DNA of 64,000 bases from Rhodococcus pseudokoreensis (lineage in GTDB: Bacteria; Actinomycetota; Actinomycetes; Mycobacteriales; Mycobacteriaceae): the NCBI RefSeq assembly GCF_017068395.1, contig NZ_CP070619.1:744001-808000 (forward strand). The letters are read 5' to 3'. The position numbers were made by a program, and so were the translations under genes. Under the pieces are notes generated by a model, which saw only the letters and a list, made by a program, of their open reading frames with translations, was not told where the DNA came from and did not search any database. Positions 50,782 to 62,422 of the stretch are shown piece by piece (the first letter of the stretch is position 1; each line of letters opens with the position of its first letter).

Positions 50782-51987
50782 ATGATCAACCTCGAACTTC
50801 CCAAGAAGCTCAAAGCCTCCGCGAACCAGGCGCATCAGGTTGCGGCAGAAATCTTCCGGCCGATCTCCCGCAAGTACGATCTGGCGGAGCACGCCTACCC
50901 CAAGGAACTCGACACCATGGCCGCCATGGTGGAGGGTCTCAACGACTCCGGTAAGGGCGCGGCGGGCGCCGCCCTCGGACGCGGCGACGAACCGAAGGTC
51001 ATCGGGAACGTCAACGGGGGCAACATGTCCTCGCTGATGAACGTCATCGAAACCTGCTGGGGCGACGTGGGTCTCACACTGGCGATCCCGTACCAGGGCC
51101 TCGGCAACTCGGCCATCGCGGCGGTCGCCACCGACGAGCAGCTCGAGCGTTTCGGCAAGGTGTGGGCGTCGATGGCCATCACCGAAGCCGGTTTCGGCTC
51201 CGACTCCGCCGCCGTCACCACCACCGCGGTCCTCGACGGCGACGAATACGTCCTCAACGGTGAGAAGATCTTCGTCACCGCCGGAGAGCGGTCCACCCAC
51301 ATCGTCGTGTGGGCCACCGTCGACAAGACCAAGGGCCGCGCCGCGATCAAGTCGTTCGTCGTCCCGCGCGACGCGCCGGGCCTGAGCGTCGCCCGGCTCG
51401 AGCACAAGCTGGGCGTCAAGGCGTCCGACACCGCAGTGCTGCTGCTGCAGGACTGCCGGATCCCGAAGGACAACCTGCTCGGCACGCCGGAGGTCAACGT
51501 CGAGAAGGGCTTTGCCGGCGTCATGCAGACGTTCGACAACACTCGCCCGATCGTCGCCGGTATGGCGGTCGGCCTGGGCCGTGCCGCGCTCGAGGAACTG
51601 CGCCGCATCCTCTCCGACGCCGGCGTGGAGATCTCCTACGACACCCCCGCGTACAACCAGCACGCGGCCGCCGCCGAGTTCCTGCAGCTCGAGGCCGACT
51701 GGGAAGCCGCCTACCTGCTCGCTCTGCGGGCAACGTGGATGGCGGACAACAAGAAGCCGAACTCGCTCGAGGCGTCGATGTCGAAGGCGAAGGCAGGCCG
51801 CACCGGAACCGCCATCTCCCTCAAGGCCGTCGAACTCGCGGGCACCTTGGGATACTCGGAGCGCCCGCTGCTCGAGAAGTGGGCACGCGACTCGAAGATC
51901 CTCGACATCTTCGAGGGGACGCAGCAGATCCAGCAGCTGATCGTGGCCCGCCGTCTGCTCGGGAAGTCGTCGGCCGAGCTGAAGTAG
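50782..51987 (+). CDS. Acyl-CoA dehydrogenase (second of pair)
   Basis: This 401-residue acyl-CoA dehydrogenase has the FAD/substrate signature WASMAITEAGFGSDSAAVTTT, ARLEHKLGVKASDTAVLLLQ and the C-terminal FEGTQQIQQLIVARRLLG. It starts 29 bases after the first dehydrogenase with an AAGGAAAC site, so the two are co-translated. It would introduce the alpha-beta double bond in an acyl-CoA. A short hairpin (CCCGC...GCGGG, around 51989-52014) follows between convergent stops. Confidence 0.87.
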   Translation: MINLELPKKLKASANQAHQVAAEIFRPISRKYDLAEHAYPKELDTMAAMVEGLNDSGKGAAGAALGRGDEPKVIGNVNGGNMSSLMNVIETCWGDVGLTLAIPYQGLGNSAIAAVATDEQLERFGKVWASMAITEAGFGSDSAAVTTTAVLDGDEYVLNGEKIFVTAGERSTHIVVWATVDKTKGRAAIKSFVVPRDAPGLSVARLEHKLGVKASDTAVLLLQDCRIPKDNLLGTPEVNVEKGFAGVMQTFDNTRPIVAGMAVGLGRAALEELRRILSDAGVEISYDTPAYNQHAAAAEFLQLEADWEAAYLLALRATWMADNKKPNSLEASMSKAKAGRTGTAISLKAVELAGTLGYSERPLLEKWARDSKILDIFEGTQQIQQLIVARRLLGKSSAELK

Positions 51988-52023
51988 CACCCGCGCACGG
52001 CTCATGTCGTGCGGGAACGGGAT

Positions 52024-54015
52024 TCACGCGAGATCGCGCCACCGGACGAGCACCTCGTGCACCGCTTCGGCGCCCTGCAGAGGGTTCGGTGGCGCGGGCA
52101 GGTCGGCGGGATACAGCAGGAACGGCGTGTTCTGGGGTCCACCGAGCCCGCCGTGCGATCCGACCTGATCTTCGAACGCGGCGACCTCCCGGGTCTCCGG
52201 CCAGTACTGCCCGCCCACCATCAGGTCGGCGACGTTGTCGAACGTGTCCGTGCGGCGAACCCGGTCGAGGGCGCCCGGCCCGAAGTCGGCGAGCGGATCG
52301 ACGCCGTCGACCTCACCGGTGCCGACGTCGACGCTGCCGGCAGACCCGAGCACGACCGAGCCGCCGTCGCCGCGGGCCACGAGCACGAACCCGATACCGG
52401 GATGTGTGACGAGCGCCGGAATCAGGTCCGGGTACCGGGCGTCGATCCATTCGCGGGTGGCCCGGCCCGGCACCAGAGGGAAGCTGACCAGCCCGAGATT
52501 GCCCGACGCGAGAACCACCGGATTCTCGCCCGGGGTGACGGCGACGTCGGGGGCAGCTTCCGACCGGAGGCTGGCCTCGGCATAGCCGAGGCCCTCGGCG
52601 CCGCGACCTCGGCTGCCGAGCGTCACGGAATCGCCCTCACCGCGATCCGGTGCGTGGCAGGCGTCGAGCACGACGTCCTCCAGGCCCTTGCCGTAGCGGT
52701 CGCGGAAGGTCGCCCCCTGACTCTGCCCGTGATCCGACAGCACGACGATGCGGTACGGCCTGCCCGCCTGAGCGGCGACGGCGGCGATCATCCCGATCTC
52801 GTCGTCGAGGGTGCGCAGGACCTTGCGCGTCTCGGGGCGTTCGACGCCGGAATGGTGGGCGACCTCGTCGTACCCGACCAGGTCGACGTACACGGGGCTG
52901 CGGCCCGCGATGAGATCGCCGATGACCGCGGCGACGACGACGTCCGTCTCGACGACGGTCGTGAACGCGCGGACCAGCGGATACAGCCCGCCCCGCCGGA
53001 CGCGGGGCGTAACGTCGGCGCGGCGTTGCCGGTACGCCTGCACGTTCTCCCGCAGCACCTCGGCGACGAGCCGTACCGCGGTGCGCACGGCGCTCGCCGG
53101 GTCGACGAAGTAGTCGGCGTATCCGGTTGCCCTGCCGCCCATCCGGGCGCCTCGCATACGGCTCACCACGAGAACGTTGTCGTCGGCGCCGCCGGTGACC
53201 AGGTTGCCGCGGCTCGCGCCACCGGTGAGCAGACCGGGCCGGTGCGCACGCTCGAGTTCGCGGGCGGCGTTGTCGGCGGGATTGCTGAAGACGGCGACGG
53301 TGCCGCGGGACTTGTCGTACCACCGGAACGCGGGCACGTTGTGGTTGTCACCGTGCAGGATCCCGAGCTGGCTCGCACCGGTCTGGCTGCTCCAGTCGGT
53401 GTGCCAGGGCGTCAGGACGTGGGAGCCGCGGTGCACGAGCCCGGCGAGATGCGGGGTGACGCCGTCGCGGATCGCGCGTTGCAGCACCGCGTGGCCGAGG
53501 CCGTCGATCTGGATGCAGAGCAGTCCGGGCGCCCCCGGCGCCGCGTCCGCAGCCCCGCGGCGCCGCAGTCGGGACCGGTTGCGGCGCACCAGCATCAATC
53601 GGTACGTATCGTCGCGCCGGGCCGCGATGGCACCGGCAACACCGGAACCGACGACCGACATCACCAGAGCAAGCACCAGCACGTCGGCGACCCGTTCCGT
53701 GGTGGCGACCGGCACGACCCGCACCGCGAGCACCATGATCAGCCAGTTCCCGGCGAAGACACCCAGGAACAGCAGCGCCGGACCCACCCACAACATCGCG
53801 CGCACCAGCAACGGCCACAGGGTGACCGACAGCAGTCCGTACACCAGGGCGAGGAACAGCGCCGCCGGGATGGTGTCGAAGGGTCCGCCCGCAGGCGCCG
53901 GATGCAGCCGGACCCCCGGCAGGATCAGGTCGGTCAGGACCAGCGCGACGGCGGAGACGAGCCACAGCACGAGAAATTCGGTGACCGTCCTGGCCGCCGA
54001 GCCCAGAGAGCGCAT
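52024..54015 (-). CDS. Membrane-anchored alkaline phosphatase-fold phosphodiesterase with holin-like N-terminus
   Basis: This 663-residue protein has two parts. Residues ~1-150 are four spans of the mycobacterial 4-TMS phage holin-like (PF04020) type, e.g. FLVLWLVSAVALVLTDLILPG. Residues ~175-655 are a type I phosphodiesterase/nucleotide pyrophosphatase fold with IQIDGLGHAVL, nucleophile region TGASQLGILHGDN, DLVGYDEVAHHSG and SDHGQSQG carrying the zinc ligands. The catalytic part would face outside or the membrane surface. The ATG at 54015 has GGGAGG seven bases upstream. Substrate unknown, perhaps an envelope phosphodiester. Confidence 0.8.
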   Translation of the reverse strand: MRSLGSAARTVTEFLVLWLVSAVALVLTDLILPGVRLHPAPAGGPFDTIPAALFLALVYGLLSVTLWPLLVRAMLWVGPALLFLGVFAGNWLIMVLAVRVVPVATTERVADVLVLALVMSVVGSGVAGAIAARRDDTYRLMLVRRNRSRLRRRGAADAAPGAPGLLCIQIDGLGHAVLQRAIRDGVTPHLAGLVHRGSHVLTPWHTDWSSQTGASQLGILHGDNHNVPAFRWYDKSRGTVAVFSNPADNAARELERAHRPGLLTGGASRGNLVTGGADDNVLVVSRMRGARMGGRATGYADYFVDPASAVRTAVRLVAEVLRENVQAYRQRRADVTPRVRRGGLYPLVRAFTTVVETDVVVAAVIGDLIAGRSPVYVDLVGYDEVAHHSGVERPETRKVLRTLDDEIGMIAAVAAQAGRPYRIVVLSDHGQSQGATFRDRYGKGLEDVVLDACHAPDRGEGDSVTLGSRGRGAEGLGYAEASLRSEAAPDVAVTPGENPVVLASGNLGLVSFPLVPGRATREWIDARYPDLIPALVTHPGIGFVLVARGDGGSVVLGSAGSVDVGTGEVDGVDPLADFGPGALDRVRRTDTFDNVADLMVGGQYWPETREVAAFEDQVGSHGGLGGPQNTPFLLYPADLPAPPNPLQGAEAVHEVLVRWRDLA

Positions 54016-54112
54016 CGCAGACCTCCCTTCTGGGGGATCGTAAGGTCTGACAGGGAGTGGCGCGGCGGAACTCAGCGCAGCGGCGTCACCGCGACGAGCG
54101 AACGGGGCCGCC

Positions 54113-54874
54113 ATGACCGAGAACGCAGGGGTGCGCATCCGGTGGCGGGGGCATGCGACGGTCGAGATCACGGACAGCGGGACGACGATCCTCACGGATC
54201 CGGTGCTGACGGCACGGGTGGCTCACCTGCGGCGTCGCCGCGGCCCGGACCCGATGGCCGACCCGGTGCGGCCGGACGCCGTGTTGCTCTCCCATCTCCA
54301 CGCCGACCACACCCACCTGCCCTCGCTCGCCCTGATCGAGGCCGATGTTCCGATCGTCGTTCCCCGCGGCGCCGTGGACGCGTTTGCGGGACTGCGGGTG
54401 TTCGGCGACCGGCTGATAGAGGTGTCGGCCGGGCAGGACGTGCGACTCGGTTCGGTGACCGTGCGCGCGGTGCCCGCCGTGCACGACGGCCGGCGGTGGC
54501 GCCGTGGCCCGCAGCGAGCGCAGGCGCTGGGCTACGTCGTCGACGGCGCGGCGAGCACGTACTTCGCCGGCGACACCGCACTCGATCCCGCGATGGCGGA
54601 GTGGGTTCCGCGCTGCGACGTCGCGCTGCTGCCGGTCGGCGGGTGGGGGCCGAATCTCGGACCGGGACACATGGATCCGGAATCGGCGGCCGCCGCGGCG
54701 AGGTCGGTGGCCGCCGACGTGTCGATCCCGATCCACTTCGGCACGCTGTGGCCGATCGGAATGGACGCGGTGCGGCCACGCCGGTTCCACGGCCCCGGCG
54801 GCGAGTTCGTCCGTCGCGCGGACGCGGCCGGCCTGCGGGCCGTCGAACTGGCCCCCGGCGAGGCATTCCGGTGA
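54113..54874 (+). CDS. Metallo-beta-lactamase-fold hydrolase
   Basis: This 253-residue MBL-fold protein of the UlaG/lipoprotein-linked type has the di-metal motif SHLHADHTHLP, a later histidine in VPAVHDG, TYFAGDTALD and IHFGTLW. Such proteins are often N-acyl-PE phospholipase-like or lactonase-like; the specific substrate is not evident. The ATG at 54113 lies in a 97-nt divergent region with the phosphodiesterase gene. It precedes a fadD gene by 79 bases. Confidence 0.84.
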   Translation: MTENAGVRIRWRGHATVEITDSGTTILTDPVLTARVAHLRRRRGPDPMADPVRPDAVLLSHLHADHTHLPSLALIEADVPIVVPRGAVDAFAGLRVFGDRLIEVSAGQDVRLGSVTVRAVPAVHDGRRWRRGPQRAQALGYVVDGAASTYFAGDTALDPAMAEWVPRCDVALLPVGGWGPNLGPGHMDPESAAAAARSVAADVSIPIHFGTLWPIGMDAVRPRRFHGPGGEFVRRADAAGLRAVELAPGEAFR

Positions 54875-54953
54875 CTTTCGGTTACGACCGGCACCGGTGC
54901 CGCGGTCCTCTACCCTGACTGTGACGCGGTCCCGCCTATCCGAAGGGTTCGAC

Positions 54954-56588
54954 ATGTCAGTGCAGCACGTTCTCACCAAGCTGACGGACACCGTGGGAGC
55001 TGTGCGGGTGATGAACCGCGCAGGCCTCGTTCCGTTTCCCCGCGTCGACCAGGGCGTCCGCTCCATTCTGGCGGTGCGGAAGTACGGCCCGTTCGCGGGC
55101 CCGGTCCACGCGAACGCCGAAGCAGGCCTGGATGCGGTGGCCATCGTCGACGAGCGCGGCCCCCTCACCTACGCCGACATCGAGGAACAGTCCAACGCCC
55201 TGGTGCGGGCGTGGCAGGCCGACGGCATCACTCCCGGTTCCGTCATGGGATGTATGTGCCGCAATCATCGTGGCCTGGTGCTCACGATGCTCGCCGCCGC
55301 CAAGAACGGCACCAAACTGGTGCTGATGAACACCGGTTTCGCCCGGCCCCAACTCGTCGACGTCGCCGCCCGCGAACAGGTGCAGGCCTTCGTGTACGAC
55401 GACGAATTCCACGCGGTCGCCGAGGCCCTCCCGGACGAGGTGATCGTCTATCGCTCGTGGGCGGAGGAAGATTCGACGTCCCGGGTCCGCACACTCGACG
55501 ACGTGATGGAGGGCCGGGACCGAAGTTCGCGGCCCGCGCCGTCCACGCTGGGCGGATTCGTCCTTCTCACCAGCGGCACCACCGGCACACCGAAGGGCGC
55601 TCCCCGCGGACACACGTCGCCGCTCGCGTCGGCGCAGTTCCTCGACCGGGTTCCGCTGCGTCGCGGCCAGACGATGATGATGGCGGCCCCCGCGTTCCAC
55701 GGGACCGGAGTCTCCCAGTTCGCGCTCGCGCTGGCACTTGGCCAGACCGTGGTGATGCATCGGAAGTTCGATCCGGAGAACACGATTCGCCTGGTCGAGA
55801 AGCACCGCTGCGACACACTGGTCGTCGTTCCCACCATGCTGCAGCGCATCATAGATCTCGGACCGGAGACCTTGGCGAAGTACGACACGTCGAGCCTGAC
55901 GATCATCTTCGCGGCCGGGTCTGCGCTCTCCCCCGACCTCTGCAAGCGCACCACCGCGGCGTTCGGCAAGGTGCTCCACAACCTGTACGGCTCCACCGAG
56001 GTCGCCGTCGCCACCGTCGCGACCCCCGCCGATCTCGAACTGGCGCCGGGCACCGCCGGAAGGGCCCCCGTCACGTGCCACGTGGAGTTGTACGACGAGT
56101 CGGGTCGACGGATCACCGAACCCGAGACCGTCGGACGCATCTTCGTCGCCAGCGGTCTCAGCTTCTCGGGTTATACGGACGGTCGCGACAAGGAACGCAT
56201 CAACGGCCTGCTGTCGACCGGTGACGTCGGGCACTTCGACCTCAACGGCCTGCTCTTCGTGGACGGCCGCGACGACGACATGATCGTGTCCGGCGGCGAG
56301 AACGTCTACCCGCTCGAGGTCGAGAACCTGCTCGCCGACCGCGAGGATGTGCTCGAGGCCGCCGTGATCGGTGTCGAGGACTCCGAGTTCGGCCATCGCC
56401 TCAGGGCTTTCGTCGTGCCCGCCCCCGGGTCCGCGAAGGACGCCGAAGAAATGAAGGCGCACGTCAAGTCGAACCTGGCGCGGTACAAGGTGCCCCGCGA
56501 GATCATCTTCATCGAGGAACTTCCCCGCAACGCGACCGGCAAGTTGCTGCGCCGCGTCCTGATCGAGATGGACGTCACGGAGGGCTGA
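54954..56588 (+). CDS. fadD: Long-chain acyl-CoA synthetase / fatty acid-CoA ligase (FadD)
   Basis: This 544-residue adenylating enzyme activates a fatty acid with ATP and CoA. It has the P-loop LLTSGTTGTPKGAPRGHTS, NLYGSTEVA, LSTGDVGHFD, DGRDDDMIVSGGENVYPLE and the catalytic lysine region NATGKLLRR. It resembles the FadD12-like group of mycobacteria. The ATG at 54954 has a GAAGGG site; the frame is open much further upstream through the MBL gene but that part is spurious. Chain-length preference cannot be read. Confidence 0.92.
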   Translation: MSVQHVLTKLTDTVGAVRVMNRAGLVPFPRVDQGVRSILAVRKYGPFAGPVHANAEAGLDAVAIVDERGPLTYADIEEQSNALVRAWQADGITPGSVMGCMCRNHRGLVLTMLAAAKNGTKLVLMNTGFARPQLVDVAAREQVQAFVYDDEFHAVAEALPDEVIVYRSWAEEDSTSRVRTLDDVMEGRDRSSRPAPSTLGGFVLLTSGTTGTPKGAPRGHTSPLASAQFLDRVPLRRGQTMMMAAPAFHGTGVSQFALALALGQTVVMHRKFDPENTIRLVEKHRCDTLVVVPTMLQRIIDLGPETLAKYDTSSLTIIFAAGSALSPDLCKRTTAAFGKVLHNLYGSTEVAVATVATPADLELAPGTAGRAPVTCHVELYDESGRRITEPETVGRIFVASGLSFSGYTDGRDKERINGLLSTGDVGHFDLNGLLFVDGRDDDMIVSGGENVYPLEVENLLADREDVLEAAVIGVEDSEFGHRLRAFVVPAPGSAKDAEEMKAHVKSNLARYKVPREIIFIEELPRNATGKLLRRVLIEMDVTEG

Positions 56589-56653
56589 TCCACCGGCCTG
56601 CATCCCACTCGGCGTTCCGTCGCCTGCCCACCGAACCGAATACGGAAACAAAA

Positions 56654-56690
56654 AAGAACCGGTGCCCTGGATTCCAGGACACCGGTTCTT
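56654..56690 (-). terminator. Intrinsic terminator of tRNA-fMet
   Basis: A 17-bp stem with one mismatch (56654-56670 with 56674-56690) is followed on the minus strand by a run of Ts. It starts four bases past the tRNA 3' end. Confidence 0.92.
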
Positions 56691-56693
56691 CGG

Positions 56694-57542
<849 letters not shown>

Positions 57543-57562
57543 TCCGCACCCCACACTTGCCC

Positions 57563-57601
57563 GAGCGCCCTGCGCGCAGCACGACTGCGCGCAGGGCGCT
57601 C
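57563..57601 (+). terminator. Hairpin terminator after first rpf
   Basis: A perfect 17-bp stem (57563-57579 with 57585-57601, loop CACGA) begins 20 nt past the stop. There are few Us after it. Confidence 0.75.
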
Positions 57602-57679
57602 TTGCATTGCAGGGCATCGACTTACACCACCGAGATCCGTTTCCCCGCCATTTACGCGTGAGCCGCTGCACAAATTCGT

Positions 57680-57695
57680 AGTGATCCCCGCCACA
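57680..57695. promoter_or_regulatory. CRP/GlxR-like site upstream of second rpf
   Basis: AGTGATCCCCGCCACA matches TGTGA-N6-TCACA at 8 of 10 positions, 325 nt before the start, the same distance as its counterpart before the first rpf. Confidence 0.4.
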
Positions 57696-57825
57696 TAACA
57701 ACGGTGTAACGAATCGACTCCGAAACGATATCAAGCGCTTCTGAACTGCGGAAACAGGGAAAATTCGCCCTCGACGCCGGACACCTGTCCATCGATTTCA
57801 CCAGGTGAATTGCGGGCGAAGCTCC

Positions 57826-58593
<768 letters not shown>

Positions 58594-58610
58594 TCTTCCG
58601 CTCGCAGACG

Positions 58611-58649
58611 ACGAGGCCCTGTCATCCGATTCGGATGACAGGGCCTCGT
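58611..58649. terminator. Strong convergent terminator after second rpf
   Basis: A perfect 19-bp inverted repeat (58611-58629 with 58631-58649) separates rpf and the UPF0182 gene and should stop transcription from both sides. Confidence 0.88.
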
Positions 58650-58671
58650 TCGCTTTCTCGGTGAAACGCCC

Positions 58672-61653
58672 CTACTTCGGGATCGCCTCGTACGCGGCGA
58701 CCGCCTTCTGCACCCGAGCGAGGGCTGCACCGTATGCCGCGAAGTCACCGCTGCGCTGCGCCACCGTCAACGCGTTGAGCGACGCATCCAGCTCCGCCAC
58801 AGCCGCCGAGACGTCCGTGCCGGACGGCGGAGCCGCCGGTGCGGTGGGCGCTGCCGGGGCCGCACCCTGGTCGACGGGCGGCGTCGTGCCCGTCTCGGGA
58901 GGCGTCCCCTCCTCGGCGCTGGGTGCCGTCGCCACCGAGCCCGTGCCGGCACCGAACACCTGGTCGAGCGCCTGTGCCAGAGTCGGGGCGTACCCGACGC
59001 GAACACTGTTACTCGGCGGCGGCTCGCGGTAGCTCACCAGCACTCGGGACAGCTGCGGGAACGTCGACGTGTTCGGGCCCGTCGAACTTCGCTCCGTATA
59101 CATCGGTTCGACGTACAGGATGCCGCCGTTCGCGATCGGCAGGGTCAGCAGGTTGCCGTACTGAATCTTGTTCGATCTCTCGAGCAGCGTTCTCTCCGAC
59201 GCCACCCGCGGATCGGAGATCATCGAGTTCTGCGTCTGCTGCGGACCCTGGGTCTGCGTGTCCGTCGGCAATTGCAGCACCGTGAACTTGCCGTAGTTCT
59301 CCGGGTCCGATTTCACCGACAGATAGGCGGACAGGAACTCGCGGCTGTACCCCACCATCGCACTGGTCAGGTTGAAGGACGGTTTCCCGGTCTCGGGATC
59401 ACCGACCAGCACGTAGTACGGCGGCTGGTTCGCGCTCGTGTCGATCGTGGGATCGCTCGGCACCGACCAGAACGCGTTGTTGGTGAAGAACTCCTTCGGA
59501 TCGTCCACGTGGTACTTGGCGAGCATCTCGCGCTGCACCTTGAACAGGTCCTCGGGATAACGGAAGTGCGCGCGTAGTTCGTCCGGAATCGAGTCCGCAG
59601 GCTGCACCGCATCCGGGAACACACCCATCCATGCATCGAGCACGGGGTCGTTCTGGTCCACCTGGTAGAGCTTCACGGTGCCGTCGTACGCGTCGACGGT
59701 GGCCTTCACCGAGTTGCGGATGTAGGACACCTCCTTGCGGGGCAGCAGGCGGCCGGTGTTCTGGTCGATGCTGTCCTCGACGAGTCCGTCGAGCGAACTG
59801 CGCTGCGCGTACGGGTAGTCCTGCAGCGTGGTGTAGGCGTCCACGATCCACACGACCTTGCCGTCGACGACGGCCGGGTACGAGTCGCCGTCCGCGGTCA
59901 GCCACGGTGCGACGTGGGTGACGCGGTCCCGGGGGTCCCGGTTGTAGATGATCTTCGAATCCGAACCGATGGCACCGGAGAACAAGATGTTGCGTTCGGT
60001 GTACTTGGCCGCGAACGCCAACCGGTTGAACCAGTTGCCGATCGGCACACCACCCGAACCGGTGTACGTATAGCGCGAGGTGTCGGTGTCGTACTCCCGC
60101 GGATCCGAACCCTGGGAACCACCGACGATCGCGTAGTCGGCATCGGTGTCGGCGATGACCTCGCCGTAGTAGATGCGCGGCTGCTCGACCGGGATGACCT
60201 GATTGCCCGCGGCCTGGGAGGCGATGTCGCTGACCATGTAGACGGGGTAGCCGCTGTTGCTGTTCGCGGCTTCCTCCGCGGACTCGCCCGCTGCGGCATT
60301 CACCCGGTTCGCGGGGGCCGCGACCAGTCCGTTGCCGTGTGTGTAGACGGTGTGCTTGTTGATCCAGTCCGTCTGGTTGCCGGTCAGGCTCTTGGACGAC
60401 AACTCGCGGGCCGCGACGATGTAGTCGCGCATCTCCCCGTCGATGTCGTACCGGTCGATGTCGAGCGTCGGCGGGAAACCGTAGAAGTTCTTCAGCTGCT
60501 GCTGCTGGGTGAACGTCCGCGACAGGATGTTCGGGTCGAGCAGTCGGGTGTTCGCGATGGTCGTCACGTCGGCGGGCACGTCGCGCGGCGGCGTCGTCCC
60601 GTACCCCTGGTAGTCCTGGTACTCGACCTTGTCGTCGGTGATGCCGTACGCCTGCCGGGTGGCGGCGATGTTCCGCTCGATGTACGCGCTCTCCTTGTCG
60701 GCGGCGTTGGGGCGCACCGAGAACTGCTCCACCACGAGCGGCCACACCGCGCCGACCAGGATCGACGAGAGCACGAGAAGGGCTGTGGCCATTGCGGGAA
60801 TCCGCAGGTCGCGCAGGAAGATCGCCGCGAAGAACGCGCCCGCGCAGATGACCGCGATGGCCAGCAGGATCAGCTTCGCCTGCAGCACCGCGTTCATGTC
60901 CGTGTAGCTACCACCGGTGAACGTGGGCTCCTTGCGGCTGCTGGACAGCAGAGAGTACCGGTCGAACCAATACGCGACTGCCTTGAGGAGAATGAACGTT
61001 CCCGCGAGCACTGCCAACTGGACTCGCGCCGCATTGGTCAGCGCCCCGCCCCGGCCCGCGAGCTTGAGCCCACCGAAGATGTAGTGCGTCACCAGGCTCG
61101 CGAAGAACGCCAGCAGCACCGCGACGAACAGCCAGTTCAGGACGAACCGGTAGAACGGCAGATCGAACGTGTAGAAGCCGACGTCGAGGCCGAATTCGGG
61201 ATCGGCGACGCCGAACGCGCCGCCGTTGATGAACAGCTGCACCGTCACCCAGCTGGACTGGGCGATCAGGCCGGCGAGCAGTCCCACCGCGATCGGAATG
61301 GCAAGTCCGAACAGGCGCAGCCGGGTCATCACCGTGGTGCGGTACCGCGCCACGGGATCGTTGGGCCCCGACACCGGGACGAACACCGGCCGCGAACGGT
61401 ACGCGAGCAGCAGTGCCAGCCAGACGATTCCGCCGACCACCACCCCCACGACGAGGAAGAGCAGCAGTCGGGTGACGAGGACCGTGGTGAAGACACCACG
61501 GAATCCGACCTCACCGAACCACAACCAGTCCGTGTACGTGCTGATCAGCCGAGGACCCACCAGCAGCAGGGCCGCGACGACAAGCGCCAGCACCAGCAGC
61601 ACTCGACTGCGTTTGGACAACGACGGTAAACCTGCGGGGGGCCGCATGCCCAC
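58672..61653 (-). CDS. UPF0182 family membrane protein (Rv3193c type)
   Basis: This 993-residue protein has seven or so N-terminal spans (residues ~15-330) and a large extracytoplasmic C-terminal region ending in a Pro/Ala/Thr-rich stretch and a short helical tail (AVAELDASLNALTVAQRS). The GTG at 61653 (MGMRPPAGLPSLSKRSR) gives the length and start of the mycobacterial ortholog. Family motifs include TDWLWFGEVGFRGVF and TRQAYGITDDKVEY. Its role is not established. Nothing else in the gene run shares its strand apart from neighbours of the same synteny block. Confidence 0.88.
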   Translation of the reverse strand: MGMRPPAGLPSLSKRSRVLLVLALVVAALLLVGPRLISTYTDWLWFGEVGFRGVFTTVLVTRLLLFLVVGVVVGGIVWLALLLAYRSRPVFVPVSGPNDPVARYRTTVMTRLRLFGLAIPIAVGLLAGLIAQSSWVTVQLFINGGAFGVADPEFGLDVGFYTFDLPFYRFVLNWLFVAVLLAFFASLVTHYIFGGLKLAGRGGALTNAARVQLAVLAGTFILLKAVAYWFDRYSLLSSSRKEPTFTGGSYTDMNAVLQAKLILLAIAVICAGAFFAAIFLRDLRIPAMATALLVLSSILVGAVWPLVVEQFSVRPNAADKESAYIERNIAATRQAYGITDDKVEYQDYQGYGTTPPRDVPADVTTIANTRLLDPNILSRTFTQQQQLKNFYGFPPTLDIDRYDIDGEMRDYIVAARELSSKSLTGNQTDWINKHTVYTHGNGLVAAPANRVNAAAGESAEEAANSNSGYPVYMVSDIASQAAGNQVIPVEQPRIYYGEVIADTDADYAIVGGSQGSDPREYDTDTSRYTYTGSGGVPIGNWFNRLAFAAKYTERNILFSGAIGSDSKIIYNRDPRDRVTHVAPWLTADGDSYPAVVDGKVVWIVDAYTTLQDYPYAQRSSLDGLVEDSIDQNTGRLLPRKEVSYIRNSVKATVDAYDGTVKLYQVDQNDPVLDAWMGVFPDAVQPADSIPDELRAHFRYPEDLFKVQREMLAKYHVDDPKEFFTNNAFWSVPSDPTIDTSANQPPYYVLVGDPETGKPSFNLTSAMVGYSREFLSAYLSVKSDPENYGKFTVLQLPTDTQTQGPQQTQNSMISDPRVASERTLLERSNKIQYGNLLTLPIANGGILYVEPMYTERSSTGPNTSTFPQLSRVLVSYREPPPSNSVRVGYAPTLAQALDQVFGAGTGSVATAPSAEEGTPPETGTTPPVDQGAAPAAPTAPAAPPSGTDVSAAVAELDASLNALTVAQRSGDFAAYGAALARVQKAVAAYEAIPK

Positions 61654-61807
61654 GTGCCACACTCCAAGAACTCGGCGACGCTCGCGCGCCGCGGTCAACT
61701 GCACCGTTCGGTCGTCCACACCCGAACAGCGAGGGCGTGACCGTTTCGTCCCACTCTACGTAACAACCGAGAGTTGCCGCCGTCGGTCCTGTTCCGGGGG
61801 TGCGAAG

Positions 61808-62419
61808 ATGGGTCCTGTGAGTGAAGAGAATGTGAACCGAGAGCCGGACGCCCTCGCCCGCTGTGTGCGTGAGGTGGTCGAATTCGTCGATGCCGGAGGG
61901 TGGGATCAGCCGCCCCAGATGTTCGCACTCGTCCCGACCGAACTCCTGGCGGCCGCCGAACCGAGCCTGCTCGACCAACTCGCCGACGGTGCGGAATTGA
62001 CCCCGGTGGAACAGGATCCGTTCCCGGGCGACATCGACGGCGGGTCACGCGCACTCGACGAATTCCTCGCCACCACCAGCTGGCCGGACGGCGTGGTCGG
62101 GTGCGCCCTCGTCCAGGAGATCGTCGTCCTGCCCCCCGAGGCGGAATCCGATCTCGACGACGCACTCGTCCCGCTGCTGTCAGACCGCGACGCCGCCGAC
62201 GACGCCGCGCGGGCCGCAGCCGAGTCGCATCCCGACCGCCGGTCCGCCCGCCTCATCGCCGCCGTGCTGCGCGACGGACCCTCGCTGTGCCTGATGCAGT
62301 TGCGCCCCGACGAGGATGCCGACCCGTACGCCGGAATCGAACTGCTCACCTACGAGGATCTGGCGCCGAATCTCGTCAGCGCGCTGTACGCCACCCTCGA
62401 CGCGACGGACGATAACTGA
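61808..62419 (+). CDS. PPA1309 family protein
   Basis: This ~203-residue soluble acidic protein of unknown function is conserved in actinobacteria between the UPF0182 and PDZ-protease genes. Recognisable stretches are CVREVVEFVDAGGWDQPPQ, FALVPTELLAAA and GCALVQEIVVLPP, ending in YEDLAPNLVSALYATLD. The start is ATG 61808 or GTG 61817. It is divergent from UPF0182 by ~155 nt and runs into the opposite PDZ protease gene with only three bases between stops. Confidence 0.78.
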   Translation: MGPVSEENVNREPDALARCVREVVEFVDAGGWDQPPQMFALVPTELLAAAEPSLLDQLADGAELTPVEQDPFPGDIDGGSRALDEFLATTSWPDGVVGCALVQEIVVLPPEAESDLDDALVPLLSDRDAADDAARAAAESHPDRRSARLIAAVLRDGPSLCLMQLRPDEDADPYAGIELLTYEDLAPNLVSALYATLDATDDN

Positions 62420-62422
62420 CGG

